A DNA stretch of 64,000 nt from Clavelina lepadiformis (Eukaryota > Chordata > Ascidiacea > Aplousobranchia > Clavelinidae): assembly GCF_947623445.1 (NCBI RefSeq), contig NC_135247.1, positions 16,742,501-16,806,500 on the forward strand, read 5' to 3'. The first letter of the stretch is position 1; every line of letters starts with the position of its first letter. The notes beneath the pieces were generated by a model. That model had not been told where the DNA came from and ran no database searches. It saw only the letters and a program-made list of their open reading frames with translations. Below, piece after piece: positions 38,001 to 50,531 of the stretch. Both the position numbers and the translations under genes were made by a program.

Positions 38001-38833
38001 CGACCACGGGAGAAAGTCCTTTCCCAAGGTGGCGCCATAGTGCTACTTTAATTAGTGACGGCAGGCTGATTGTGTTCGGTGGCCGAAGCAAAGATACTGT
38101 GTTCAATGACTGTTGGATGTTGAACCTGCCGAAAAAGTCATGGGAATCCGTCAAACCAGTTTCTGGCAAGTTTGTAGTGTCCAGACACTCTCACTCGACA
38201 GCTCAATGGAAGTCCAATGTTCTTGTAACAAGTGGAGGGTTAGACGGCGATCATGCACCACTACATGATGTTCTTATGATGGAGTTTGATCAAAACTCGG
38301 GGTGCAATGTTGAAAGGTAGGTGAAAATAAAATACCAGGAAAATTGTTTTATTACCATTTTGTTTTTTTATGTTGTTTGTTAAACTTTGTTGTTTGTAGC
38401 CTATAACAGTTGTACATCTTTACTATCAGTTTAACCGTACAAATGTCTTCATACCAGATTAAACATCGTCCCTCCGCTGGAAGCTCGGTACAGCCACACT
38501 TCTCATATCATTGATGACGACATTTTACTCCTAGTCGGAGGAGTTAAATTTCCAAAAGTAGCATCACAGCAAATTATGACGTCACATATGTTGGATAACG
38601 TAGCTGTCGTGAATCTGAAAACTTTTACTTGGGTCAAAACTGTCGTTTTCCCAAGTACTTATTGTAACAGGCCGATCAGAATACACTGCCATGTCAGCGA
38701 AGCACATTATTGCCGCGACACAGGGAATTGTCGCCTTACTATAATCGGTGGCGGTTCAAATTGCTTTTCATTTGGAACACATTTTAATAGGACACCAATT
38801 GTATGTGAGTTCCCCATTTTGTATGAAACCTGA
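35041..38833 (+). CDS. LCMT2: tRNA wybutosine-synthesizing protein 4 (LCMT2/TYW4)
   Basis: An S-adenosylmethionine-dependent enzyme that carries out the last steps (methylation and methoxycarbonylation) of wybutosine formation at position 37 of tRNA-Phe. Exons: 35041-35073, 35485-35665, 35732-35945, 36243-36369, 36476-36597, 36760-37100, 37396-37529, 37685-38316, 38458-38833; 719 residues (human 686). N-terminal half: leucine carboxyl methyltransferase fold with TNDSS, GYYIRAKT, the SAM motif LGAGFDTTYF (82-91), SEVVLTYL, YEQMLPDDGFG and LFDEYEGWHQKC. C-terminal half: kelch-like propeller (VFGGRSKDTVFNDCWML, RHSHSTAQW, GGGSNCFSFGTHFN). Exons 2-9 are certain. Exon 1 (11 codons) is a guess: an in-frame stop just before the exon 2 acceptor forces an upstream start, and 35041-35073 has a fitting donor and phase. 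No obvious poly(A) signal lies close to the stop. Confidence 0.93.
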
Positions 38834-40371
38834 AGTAGTTAGTATTTTTGACATTGTCAATCTTGAAAGTAATCTATTCGTTTATTACTGCGCCTATGAC
38901 GGTTTAGGTCTAGCCTAAATGCATACAGGGCTTCAAGAATACAAAAATTTTCTTTGTGTTTGTTTTGACCGTACTTGATAGCAAGAGGGTTAATTTTGTG
39001 ACTAGAAAATATAATGAAAAAAAAAATAATCTGACGTGAACGTGGTAGCGCAGTTATGTCGCCATGTAAAAAGCGGATTTGTAGTTATCGGCACCATAGC
39101 ATTTCTGATCTAGGGTCACCTCATAGTATTTGTAGAGTGTACATCATCGCTTTATAACGCCCTTGGGTATCTGTTTACAAATGCCGCATCATATCCGTTG
39201 GTGACCTAACACTTTATTAGAATAATATGATCGCTGTTCATGAAATTTTGTAGCTACCAATTTAACGCTTGACACTAGTTTCCTAAGCAAACTGCAACTG
39301 TGTTGGTGCTAAATAATTTTTTTATATCAAAATTTTTACGATTTTACTCGCAGTTTGCACTCGGTGTTGATTTTTGATTTCGATAGATCTTGCCAGGAAT
39401 GGTTTCGCTTGACTTGCTGAAATCAGCACAGATGTTTGTAATGGAAAAGTACAGGCCACTGAGGCCTGCTCAGTCCAATTTCGTGGAGGAAGTGTTTGTA
39501 ACGTGATGAACTGATGATACTATTTACACGGAATAGACAGAGCTGTTAAAATGTCGTAGAATATGGTAAATGACGACGAATTATTTACGGGTTATTTTCT
39601 GGTGACAGCGTCAGCTTAAAACACATAAACAATACATGCAAGTGTTCGTCGTTTTGTTGGCTGATGTACAGATTTAAGACTTGCATCATCAGACTACTTT
39701 GACACAAATCATTGGACTTGCAAATAGTTTAATAAACAGCCTGGAAATTCAGACATTTGCTGAGAGCTTATGTTTAGCCCAGGTTATTAGGCGGCCCGGT
39801 AGCCTACTGAAAATTACTAATTCCTTCCAATCTTTGTAATGTTTGACTGAGGCCCTAGTCATTGGTTGCATGTTGCAAGTCTGTATGTAGCCTGCAATGT
39901 AACCTAATGCTTTAAGACCAAAATGTTCTTATTCCAATAGGCCTACTAAAAATGCAACTTTCATTACTCTTGGCTGCCGTTTTTGGAAAAAGCTACTTTG
40001 GTAAACTGCAGTCGGTGAAGTAGATAGGCTACTTATCTTATCGTAAACAGCAATTACACTAATCAGTTAATTGAAATGCATGCTAATTTTCAATTTAAAA
40101 CCAGGTACTAATTTATACAAAATGTAAATTACCTAAAACTAATCCCCTCTGATCCAAACTCTCACTTCTCATGATTAAATTACTAAGCTAGGCGTAACTC
40201 ATTGTATTATGATTCAGCAACTTTGGTAAACGGACACCAATGGAATAGTCACTTTGTAAACTCTTTTCAATTATAAAAAATATTGTGCTATCACCGCAAA
40301 ATTCAACCAACAAAGGGTAAGTGTATTACCCGCCAACCAGATTGGAAATATTGCTTCTACTGGGTGAGAAG

Positions 40372-40891
40372 CAGGGGTGCTCAAAATAATATTTATATTT
40401 ATTCCACTTTTTCTTTTCTCGAAATAGATTATTTCCATTGAAGCTTTTATTGAAATAAATAATTTACATCGAAGCTTTCAAAGAAAAAATAAATAATTCG
40501 TTCAGTGTTTGACAATAAATTATTCTTCACTAAACAAATTATTTTCTACAACATGATTTATTCATCGTCGTCATTACCAACTACATTCATTATCTTGTTG
40601 ACCTCACTGACTCCCCACAGTTGTTTGTTTGCATGTAGAAACAATTGCGACTCAAAGTTAGAAGGAGTGAGTCGTTTTGATGACATTGAGTCGTTTTGAT
40701 GACATGGTTAACTTAAATTAACTTAATACCGTAACTTAAGTAAAATAAATTATTTTGAAGCTAGCCGAATAAATAATTCTGAAAGAAAAGAATGAAAAAT
40801 AAATAATTCTGATCGAAAAAACAGAAAAATAAATTATTCTCGAGGAATTATTTAAATATATTTAAATAAAATATATTTTTGAGCAGGTCTG
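40372..40891. mobile_element. hAT-type MITE, 520 bp, with 9-bp flanking duplication
   Basis: Left end CAGGGGTGCTCAAAATAAT and reversed right end CAGACCTGCTCAAAAATAT are inverted repeats. GGTGAGAAG is present on both sides (40363-40371 and 40892-40900). The body repeats words of the form AATAAATWATT about seven times (for example at about 40450, 40490, 40510, 40745, 40770, 40800, 40830), so it looks iterated rather than coding. Confidence 0.85.
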
Positions 40892-41134
40892 GGTGAGAAG
40901 TCTTCCGTGCAATCAAAATGAAACAGTAGCCATATTATGCACAGTTAATTTTTATTCCCAGCGCAATTAGCAAACTTTCCAATCTGATCCACCGATAGCA
41001 ACTGTTACGCAACAGAGCCTTAAAAAATAACGTTAATTACGATTATGATGATATTCTGATACATGGATTATGATGATACTTTTTCCGTAACATCACTGTC
41101 AATGTACCTGAGAAGTTGCCATGTTTCAACGGGC

Positions 41135-41160
41135 AGTACTAGTACTAGTACTGTACTAGT
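41135..41160. repeat. Short palindromic AGTACT tandem repeat
   Basis: Three AGTACT units followed by GTACTAGT. Being self-complementary it can fold on itself. No function is evident. Confidence 0.8.
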
Positions 41161-41644
41161 CAATAACACCTTTCCTTAGTGCTATAGCCACCAGAAACTG
41201 GGCTTTTGCCAGGGATGGGGTTTCTTTGCGGTGTGTTTTTTTCCCATCCACTGATGTACAGCATTGAAGCAATTTTCATTCATCAGTTGCTTCAACACAC
41301 CACCTGCTTGTCTGCTTAATTTTCACTTTTTCAACTTTTGTTTTGCGGATTTATCTAATTATAAGTTTAGTAGCCGTGCTAGTTGTTACCAGCAATTGTT
41401 AACGTTATTTTTCTTGAGCACGTTTGAAACCTTTTCAACTTTGTCACTTTTTCCTGTTCATTGGCGCGTGTTAGTAACCACTGGCTTGAATTTTTGTCCC
41501 CACCGCACTTTGAAGAAAAATAAAATGATTGATTATGATAATGATTATCATGAATGAATTATGATTATTATATGATTTCAGCAATTTTGGTTTGGTTTAA
41601 CAAACAAAGACTTACTAGTGCATGAACTTTTGTTTCAATACTAA

Positions 41645-41968
41645 ATGGGTAGTACCCCTAAACATATTGGACCACCGGATTTTCGCCAACCTGTTTACCC
41701 TCGAAGAAATCCTTTTGTAAAAACGTTTTGGGGTTGGTAAGTATTTGTCGTATAGGCCGATAGGTTACTCTTTACATTGCAAATAATATTTCTTCATGAA
41801 GTATGTACATTAGATTTTTATATTTCAAGGGTACTTGCTCTTCCCCTTGGAATAGCTGGTTTTCTCGCGATCAAAAGGTTTATTCTTGACTCAAGAAAAA
41901 AAGAGCTTAAGGAAATTCAGCAAAAAGAACGAAGCAAATTAAAAGATAAAGCAGAAAACACAATATGA
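41645..41968 (+). CDS. 76-aa single-pass membrane microprotein upstream of HIBCH
   Basis: Two exons, 41645-41736 and 41830-41968, with a clean GTAAGT donor and phase 2 junction. The protein starts [16 protein letters not shown], has one hydrophobic segment about residues 31-48 ([18 protein letters not shown]), then a highly charged Lys/Glu-rich tail to the C-terminus. I do not recognise the family. Size and layout (short Pro/Arg-rich head, one helix, basic tail) resemble small inner-mitochondrial-membrane proteins, but this is inference. Its stop codon TGA shares four bases (ATGA, 41965-41968) with the HIBCH start codon in the same exon, so the two frames must be carried on one pre-mRNA or use alternative 5' ends. 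Confidence 0.7.
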
Positions 41969-44187
41969 TTGCAATCAGAGGACTTCCGCGTTTGTCAGTT
42001 ATTGCAAAACATTTAAGCAAAAGTGCACAGGCATTTCCTCACACTTCAAGATCATCAAGCGTGTGTCTGTGCAGGAATATGTCTTCTGCAAACTTTCCTG
42101 AGGATGATGTGTTGTTCGAAGAAAAGGGTGGTGCAAGGATAATCACCTTAAACCGCCCAACAAAATTAAATGCTTTAAATTTAAGCATGATAAAAAAGAT
42201 TTACCCAAAAATGAAGGTACAATGAAAATTTTTTGCTATCCAAACAAAATATTACACATCAACTGAACACAAGTGTGACCAATTTTACTGATATTGATAC
42301 AGCTTAAACATAAAATAACTGTGAAACGGGCATATAATAATTAAATAAATATCCAATGCGTTTTGATTTGTAGTTAACAGATAACATTCCTTTGAGCTAT
42401 ACAAAGAACTCTAGATCTTTCAACTGTTAAAACTATATGATATGTGTTGTTATTTGCATCTTATGTTATAGGAATGGGAAGAAGACCCACGTACAACGTT
42501 AATTATTATGAAGGGTGCGGGTGGTAAAGCGTTCTGTGCTGGTGGTGACATTGACTCAATCACGGAAGCTGCTCGTGAAGGCAAATTTTCTCCTGGTATA
42601 TACAGAAGAAGTATTTGTTAGAAATTCATGTCATGGCATTTATCATTTTTATTTAAGACCAAGTTGATAATGTCTTTCACCCTTCTATTATTCTATGTTT
42701 TTAAACATTACAATGCTTGGTGCCAAGTTTTTGTTGGAGGTGTATGTTGTAAATATTACTTGTTTGCAGGTGAAGATTTCTTTCGATCAGAATACGAATT
42801 AAACTACAGAATAGCGACGTGTCATGTGCCATACATTGCATTCATTGATGGCATAACAATGGGTGGTGGAGTCGGTTTATCAGTGCATGGTGAAAACCGT
42901 GTCTGTACAGAGAGAACGGTTTTTTCAATGCCAGAAACTGCAATAGGTAATAAAATAAAAATCATTGATGTGCAATCTCTGGATGTGCAGGAAATAACTC
43001 AATTGACTGATCTGCCCAGGTCTTTTTCCTGATGTCGGTGGCTCTTATTTTCTCCCTCGTCTCAGCATGCACCTCGGTTTATACCTCGCATTAACTGGGT
43101 ATCGCTTAAAAGGACGAGACGTTTACAAAGCCGGGGTTGCCACACGCATGGTACACAGTTCTGTTTTGCCACAACTTGAGGATGACCTGGTCGCATTGGA
43201 AGCACCGTCAGCACAAGATATTACAGATGTAAATCATTCCAGAATTTTATGGAAACAAACTTTTTCCAAAATTTGAGACATACACGATACAGTTAGAACA
43301 ATTATCATGGAATATATTTTCATAGCTGTTGAGGAAATACCATGAAGATTGCAAGACTGGACGCGAACGAGATTATTTAATTCTTCGTGACAGAGAAGAC
43401 GACATACAGAGGCTGTTTTGCGCTGACTCAGTCGAAGAAATTTTCGAGGTGTGCTCAGCATGAGTTTACATGTATAGACCAGTATTCATCGGTATGACCT
43501 AGCAGATTTCTTTGAGTTTTCTCCGCAATGTTCCAGTAAGAAATTCTACCTTTTCTTGTTTAAGAACTTGGAAAAAGACGGAAGTGAATGGGCTTTGGAA
43601 CAGTTGAATATTATGAAGAAAATGTCCCCAACATCATTAAAGGTCACTCACAAGCAGCTAAAGCTCGGAGACCACATGAATTTGGATGAATGTCTTGAAA
43701 TGGAATACAGGTTTAAAACTTTTATGTTAAGCTAAACTATTTGTAAAGCAGACTTTAGGAGCTGATAACTTTAGTTTTTGTCATGGCAGTTACATGCTAC
43801 TACAAGGTGCCCTACATAAAACCCCTAAATTTGGTTTTATATTTTTATAATTTATCTGTATTAGATTTACGCAGTAAACAGCTAAACACCCATTATGACT
43901 ACTGTAGGTAATAAAGATGTATTATAATTGGGAGGTGCAAAAAGGTGTCACAATTAGTGTTGTTGGAAGGTATGGAATATCAATTAAACAAGGATTTTTT
44001 ACCATCTGTTTTTAGAATCGGCTGCAACTGTTTACGTAACAATGACTTTCCAGAAGGCGTGCGCGCGTTACTAGTTGATAAAGACAAAAATCCCACATGG
44101 AAACCTGCCACTCTGCCGGCGGTGACCGACGAAATATTGGAAAGTTATTTTAATTTGCCACAAGGATTGAAGGAACTGGAACTGTAA
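41965..44187 (+). CDS. HIBCH: 3-hydroxyisobutyryl-CoA hydrolase, mitochondrial
   Basis: Hydrolyses 3-hydroxyisobutyryl-CoA in mitochondrial valine breakdown. Exons: 41965-42216, 42472-42595, 42770-42946, 43020-43228, 43326-43448, 43565-43710, 44016-44187; 400 residues (human 386), all phases consistent. The N-terminus (about 40 residues, many Arg/Lys/Ser, no acid) is a good mitochondrial targeting sequence, which supports the start at 41965 over the internal Met at 42079. Crotonase-fold marks: [40 protein letters not shown] (oxyanion hole Gly-Gly), [21 protein letters not shown] with the conserved Glu and Asp, [19 protein letters not shown], and the C-terminal [19 protein letters not shown] typical of HIBCH. 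The start codon overlaps the stop of the small upstream gene. Confidence 0.95.
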
Positions 44188-44244
44188 AGTAATGAACATT
44201 TGAGTATAATTTCTTTATCAGAAGTAAGTGTAATCGCATTACCC

Positions 44245-44250
44245 AATAAA
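44245..44250 (+). terminator. poly(A) signal of HIBCH
   Basis: AATAAA lies 58 bases after the HIBCH stop codon. Confidence 0.7.
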
Positions 44251-47200
44251 ATATCGCAGATTGATCATCCAGCTTTTGCCTAAGTCGCTCTGCGGCTTTT
44301 TAGAGCTTCACTTATTTCAATTTTTCTGCACTGTCTTAATTTTACTTGTAATTTTTATACTCGTATCCGCTAGTTTCTTCCCGTGCTTCACGTATTACAT
44401 TTTAACATATTTAAGTAATAATTCTTTTTAAGTACAGACAACGCTGAATATTTAGTTATGCTTCAACTCCATGCATCTAAGGGGGTATAGGGTGAACAAG
44501 ATGCAGCAGTTTTACATTTCTGTTACTTCGAAAATCCTTTGCAAACTCAAATGTTTTCATTTTTACACCTACCTGTGTAAAAATCGCTTTAATAGCAATT
44601 TCTTACTATTGCAATGTTATTGTTGTGTTCAAATTTGTTTCAATAAATTGAAAACGTCCGGTCTGTCAGGTGTGAGCAGATAAAAGTGTAGTTTGCAGAC
44701 TAGAAATGCGAAAAGCCAGCGCTGGCATGAACATTTCCATTTATTTGGTGCATTGGCGTCCAAGTTTGTTTGGCTGGTGATGCTCGCACTAGCTGCTGTT
44801 GGGTGTCACCAGGAGTCTAATAAGCTAGACCGGTCTTTGTTTTTGCCATGTCTACCAGTCATGTTTGCAAAGATACCACGCTGTACATATATATTGTTAA
44901 GTTGCACCAGGTTCAAAACTGAGGTACAAAATACGAACAGTGAGAAAGAAGAAAAACGCAATAAATTTTTTCAGCAGCAGGACTTGGCGCCCTTCTGCTA
45001 GTTAGCGGTCAGGATGGCGAACATTACATGTCTTGGTTAGGTCTGCGTAGATTTTTTCCTCTCCCTCACATATCTGCGTAACTTCACTCAACTGGGAGAT
45101 AAACAACTGCTTTCGGAGTCGATTATTTTTTATTTCTGAATACGTGACCCAGAGCTCATCATAACTGTTTTTTAATCATATTGGTCTCAACGCTAATTTG
45201 TCCCATACTTCCAACAACACACTGTAACAACCATAACCACGTGACTCTATGATACGTCATAAGGTTAAGTTTGGAAAACATTCGCGTTAGAAACAATCAT
45301 GTGAAGATCTTGTGATCACAAAAAAGACGGACAGCTGATCAAAGAAGATACTGGGATCAACGTCTGCTGTATTACCTCAACCTTGCATCGCTTAAACTGG
45401 TTGGTACAACAATTGGGAAAACACATACGTCAGAATTCAGAGGTCAAAATAAGCCAAGATGGTGCAATTTTTGGAAGTCAACAACAAGGCATCATAAACC
45501 GTCATAACACTTCCGCAAGAATACTGACGTTGGCACGTCATAAACCTATGCGAAGGACACTTTAAATTGTTGTAGAAATAGGCAGTGCTGATAAAAATTT
45601 TCAGGTGCATGTATGTGATACTATGACAAATATTTTTATGACAAATATTATTTTCGTTGTGATATTACTAGTGTGAAGTATTACACAACAACCATATTCG
45701 CCATAAAGACCGCGTACACTGGCGGCTGTTGTTACAGGATGAGCGAGGACGATTGATGGTTGATGACTTGTTTTGCTTCTGCTTCGGTGAAATAAGTTCT
45801 CATTTCTCAAACGGCGTGACAATGCTGTTAGTTGCTTAATTCTGTCTATACAAATTACTAAATGATAAAGTTCCCGTTTTGTTGATTATAAGACACAAAG
45901 GTTTCCACCTTTGGGCAAAGCTTACTGAACGTTACATTGCGCAGTAGTAGGCCTAACCAGTGAAATTAATCACGTAAAAAGAAAGGATTGCAAACATTAC
46001 ATCGGTATATAACTTATATGGCACATCAGTTCAAGCGAAATAATTTATCTGTTCGTCATTAAGGAGAATTCAAGTCCGGTCAACAATTGAATTTAAGATC
46101 TCAAAATAAAGTTTCAGCATTTCCAAAACAACTCAATACTCGTGACGTAACCGTCACAATACCTTACCCAGGTGCGTTGTCCAGGTTTCATAACTATACA
46201 GAAAAGTTGATATCACGACGGCTTTGTACACAAGAGTTCTAGTTTCTTTGTTTAAATTGTTTATGTGAAATACAAATGAGCGGCTGAGTGCATTGTAGGA
46301 GGTGTTGCAGCTCATCAACTGTAGGCCTATAAGTTATCGATAGGTGATAAGTGGCTGTCCAGATACAGAATATGACGTGCGTTTTCAAGAAATTGTTTAC
46401 CGAGTGCTGCTGCAAAACAGCGCGGTATTTGTTTTCCAGAGGAGAAATTTGTAAAGGCTCTCTGTTTTCCTTTAGTTGACACGATGGAATAGGCCTAAGC
46501 CTTGTACCTCACGGCCACGATCGTATTGGCTAAGAAAACATTTCCAAGAATTTAGTCTGTTTATTAGCTTAACGTCGACCGAAATGTTTACCACCGTTAC
46601 GGAGTTACGGCTGTTTTGTGTGTTTTGCATAACCGTGATTGTTAATAATATGGAAATGTCCATTTCAGAATATTAATATTCGAATACGTCAATAAAAATT
46701 ATACAAATTATTAAGTCAAAATACTTGTACCAAAACATTCTAATAAAATGCAGCTGTAGTCGTATAGGTACGAACGCTTAAAGTGAGGAGCAAAACCAAA
46801 AACAAGTTGAAAAGAGTAGTGGGCAATAAGTTTGCTGGAGAAAGGATTTTCAATGAATATGTAGTGCCAGTGGTTAACTTACTACCAACATTGCATCGCA
46901 ATTTCAGTCTCTTATTGTGACGGCAATCGTGGCCATTATGACGTCACAGCGAAAAAATAATATGCCTGTTGACTGGTGTTTGAATTAAGTACGCTTTAAT
47001 ACCGAAATTGCTTGTTTGTCACATACGAAACATTCTATTAAATTTTAATAGATAGTTATTTAATAGTCAAATAGAAGTTATACTCGATCCAAACACCCGA
47101 GTCATACCGATTGCTTTTATAGTGTGACGTATTCATGAGTACCGCCGTTTACGTCATAATTAAGGAAAGATTTTGCGTTTTTGCGACTTTTTATGGTAAT

Positions 47201-48648
47201 AACTGCTTAACCACGACACATTAGCACAACAAATTTTCCAGTATACTTACTGACAAATACTCTTTGATTTAAGGCTAACTTGGCTTTGGATTTGCACTTA
47301 CCCCTCACTTTAACTTACAAGAATTTGTTGTGAAGGATCAAGCTTAACAAGATGTTTGTGGAAGAGTAGCCTACAGTTAGACAGTCCTGGTAGTAGAATT
47401 GTAAACACAGAGCAGGAAAGTTAAGTCGGTAAATAAACAGTAGATTGTTGATTTGTGTCACGTGAGTCAGACCGATACGTGTTATCACAAAAAGGAAAAT
47501 AATTTACTCCATTTGTTTATCGTCGTTTAAGAACTTTACACGTCACTCGACCGCATTGCAGTATTGTTTTGAGTCGGAAGGTGATAGAAAAAAATGTCTG
47601 AGATATGAACATAGCTGCGCTACAACTACGTTAACTGCTCAATACTTAAAAGATAAAATTCAAGTCCAGCACTGCCACTATCGTTAGTAGCTTAGTTTGT
47701 TGGTGAAACTCAAACTTGAAAGCTCTTGTTTTTAAAGAAAAACTGTAACTGAATTACCGGTCACCTGTTATACTAAGCCTATGAAGGTATTTTTAAAGAT
47801 TTCCTTGCTTAGTTTTGAAAATTAAAGTTTAAACTTACCGGACAGGTCATGACAGAATCAAATCTTGGTTCCATATAATTTCATCGACCACTAGCCTACC
47901 AGAGTCAAAGTGAGAGTTAAATTTAGAATGCCAAATTAGCTTTTATTGTTCTTAGCCTGTTAAAGCTCATTACCGGTAACAATTAACATCCGATTTACTT
48001 TGGCTGTTGTGTTACAATAAATGACTTTTTGACTAATTTTGAGATAATAAGATATATATAATTTTACGTGTATACTGTTAATTGTTATTATATATATTTT
48101 TTATAAGTTCATGTTATGCGTAATTTTTGAGATTTGGGTTTTCGATCATGAACCAGAGATATAGTGCTCACCTCTTGAAGTAGAAATAGTTAAACATTTT
48201 CGGCATTAACTTGAAAGATTGCTACAATCAATTTTTCCATACACTGTTTACCGCTTCCTGAAATATCGTTATTAAAACCTTAACAGAAGTCAAATTTGTC
48301 ATTTTGAAATCGTTTGAAATTACACAATATTGATGTTAGTCCATTTACAAAGTTTATCAGGAAGGTAAAGTAAGTTTTTAGCCCAAAAATTGGTACAAAT
48401 GGCCAAATCTCAGATCCAAATCAATGCTTTTTTTCCTGTTTATCTAACAAAAGCGCTTTTATTTCTAAGGTTATAATTTTGTGGTAGTGCTGAGTGCATG
48501 TTACATAATTTCATGTTTGTGGTTCCAGTGATTTTAGAAGATAAAACACAGACCCTGGAATACTTTCTCATCATTTTAAGGTTCAAAGAGTTGTAAGTAT
48601 TGACGAAGACCCAGTTTATTGTCGATTACATAGAATTACAACAAAGAA
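44251..48648. other. Long intergenic region HIBCH / SLC31A2-like
   Basis: No gene is supported. Several frames of 60-100 codons lack any family feature or splice context. Three TAGGCCTA palindromes occur (45948, 46322, 46490). AT-rich TA runs lie near 48050-48110. Untranslated exons of the copper transporter may lie at the right end. Confidence 0.5.
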
Positions 48649-49890
48649 ATGCAGGTAATTTGCAGTTACTGTATGGAAATTTTATATAAAGCTTAATTTA
48701 AATATCCGATGGTCGGTAAATTTCTGATTTGATACTTCAAATGGAAAGGTTTGGGAGCTTTGCTTTTAAAGTGGCACTGTGCACTTGGTCAGCTGCATGC
48801 ATCTAATGTGAATTTATCTAGCACAATCACTTGCAATGTTGAGCATTCTTCAATGATTAAATCCCCAGTAATATCAAAAATATTTTTGCATGATTTGTTT
48901 CTAGTTAAAAAGTTACATAGGACTAAGTAGGCCATTGAACATAGGCTTTGACAACGTTTTGTTACCTTGATATTTATGACATATATATAAATGTGTGTTT
49001 ACTGCATTTCTTAAAGTTTATTTAATATTTTCCTTGCAGGAATTTTTTAGATTGTGGAATCTTCCACTTGATTTTCTCTTTGATTCTTGGAAAGTGACTT
49101 CCACAAAAACCCTTATTTTTACAGCATTAGGTACTCATATAATAATAGTTATACAGATGTTTTAAGCAATGGTGCCTACAGAATTGTTGTTGCAGTAAAG
49201 TGTTTAAAATTTTGTATATGTTCTTCGTATACTGGTTAGCTTTAATTTTTGCTTAAGTGTTAAATATTTTTTTCTTTTAGCTGCGTTTTGTGTTGCCTTT
49301 CTCTTTGAGGGATTACGTGTAGCATCTGTGACCCTACATCGTAAATTTTTTGCTTTACCATTGGCTTCCGTTCCAACAAATGAATCCGCATCTTCAACGT
49401 CTTCTGCTAATACTTTTGTTGTGAAAGACAGTCTCGATTATGTCAGGGAGCAGTGGTAGGTTTAATTTCATTGTATGTTCAATGACATGACAATGATTTT
49501 TTAAGTTACTGCAGATGAAAGATTGTCATTGGTACATGTTCTTCCTTTTTAAGTCGTGTAAACAACTCGTGTTATAAGATCTTATTAGCCTTGTTCTGAC
49601 ATCTTTGTTCATGTTACAGGATGAAGAACCACTTGATACAGACCTTTTTTCACGTCATAAAAGTCGCGCTGAGTTATGGACTCATGCTCAGTTTTATGAC
49701 CTATAATGCTTACATTGCCATTGCAATATTGGCTGGTGCAGCAATTGGATATTTTCTATTTTGTCACCAGATACAAGTTACTCACTCTAAGAAAGCTTGC
49801 GACAGTTTAAGCAGAACAACGACCTTTGTGACATCAATCGATCCATCTTTGCATTCTTTAGTGAATGTTGATGCTGAAGCACCAGCGTAA
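48649..49890 (+). CDS. Ctr-type copper transporter, SLC31A2-like
   Basis: A small three-helix membrane protein of the Ctr family, which passes Cu(I) through a trimeric pore; SLC31A2 acts mainly in late endosomes and lysosomes. Exons: a proposed first exon ending at 48654 with only ATG-CAG coding, then 49040-49130, 49281-49455 and 49620-49890; 180 residues. Helix 1 [18 protein letters not shown], a Ser/Thr-rich loop, helix 2 with the copper-binding MxxxM ([11 protein letters not shown]) and helix 3 with GxxxG (GAAIGYF). The extracellular Met/His-rich head of CTR1 is missing, and FLFDSWKV matches the short N-terminus of SLC31A2, so I call it the SLC31A2 type. The first exon is uncertain; exons 2-4 are firm. 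Convergent with ELP2. Confidence 0.85.
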
Positions 49891-50420
49891 TTTCTCTGTT
49901 GTATGCCATGTTTTAAAATTGGCAATGTTTTAGCCAGTCTATAATATTTAAAACCTTTCCTTACCTTAAAAGATGCTATTGCCTTACATGGCATGCATGT
50001 TCCATGTTACTATTAATGTTGTTTTTATCATGTTTTTCATCGTATAAGCTTCCTTGTCGTATTAGGTTGTGAATTGCATTACTGTGAAAGTTTGTGACTT
50101 GACTCGGAGAAATTACGTGTATAGCTTGTATCAGTTCTTGTTGATTAAGTTTCAGTAATAAGGAATCATCATTACAATGAACTTTGCTTCCGTCCAAACA
50201 CTTTTAACTGTAACATTGTCTACGAAAGCATATGGGCAGACAAATGATGGAAATTTTCAAAACTTTTAAACCTCTTTTGCTACTATTATTGCTTTGCTTC
50301 AGAATAATTAATTTGACCTTAGTCCAGTCACTTCAAAAGGACTCGAGTACGACTCTGCTCTATATTATATTTAAGGCAACCTCACTTTACTTTGATTCCT
50401 GCGATATTACCTTTATGATG

Positions 50421-50426
50421 TTTATT
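50421..50426 (-). terminator. poly(A) signal of ELP2 (reverse strand)
   Basis: TTTATT on the + strand is AATAAA on the - strand, 106 bases beyond the ELP2 stop. It lies 13 bases from the opposing signal of the copper transporter. Confidence 0.5.
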
Positions 50427-50438
50427 TTTGTGACATGC

Positions 50439-50444
50439 AATAAA
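50439..50444 (+). terminator. poly(A) signal of the copper transporter
   Basis: AATAAA about 550 bases after the stop, close to the ELP2 stop codon on the other strand. Confidence 0.5.
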
Positions 50445-50531
50445 GTTTCACCAATAAGCAATTAGTTATGAAAAATTGCGTTATATTTAACTTAATGTTT
50501 ACTCTCACATAAAAATTCAAGGAGAAATTAG

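Larger units (their letters stand above)
38834..41644. other. Intergenic region LCMT2 / HIBCH pair
   Basis: Contains an AATAAA at 39731-39736 that could serve LCMT2 if its 3' UTR is long, one TAGGCCTA (39938-39945), the hAT-like element 40372-40891 and a short AGTACT repeat at 41135-41160. No gene was recognised. Confidence 0.5.

Noticed and set aside
44693..45001. 102-codon open frame after HIBCH
   Set aside because: It has a short hydrophobic stretch but no recognisable family and a Lys/Glu/Gln-rich random-looking tail. Chance is the simpler reading.
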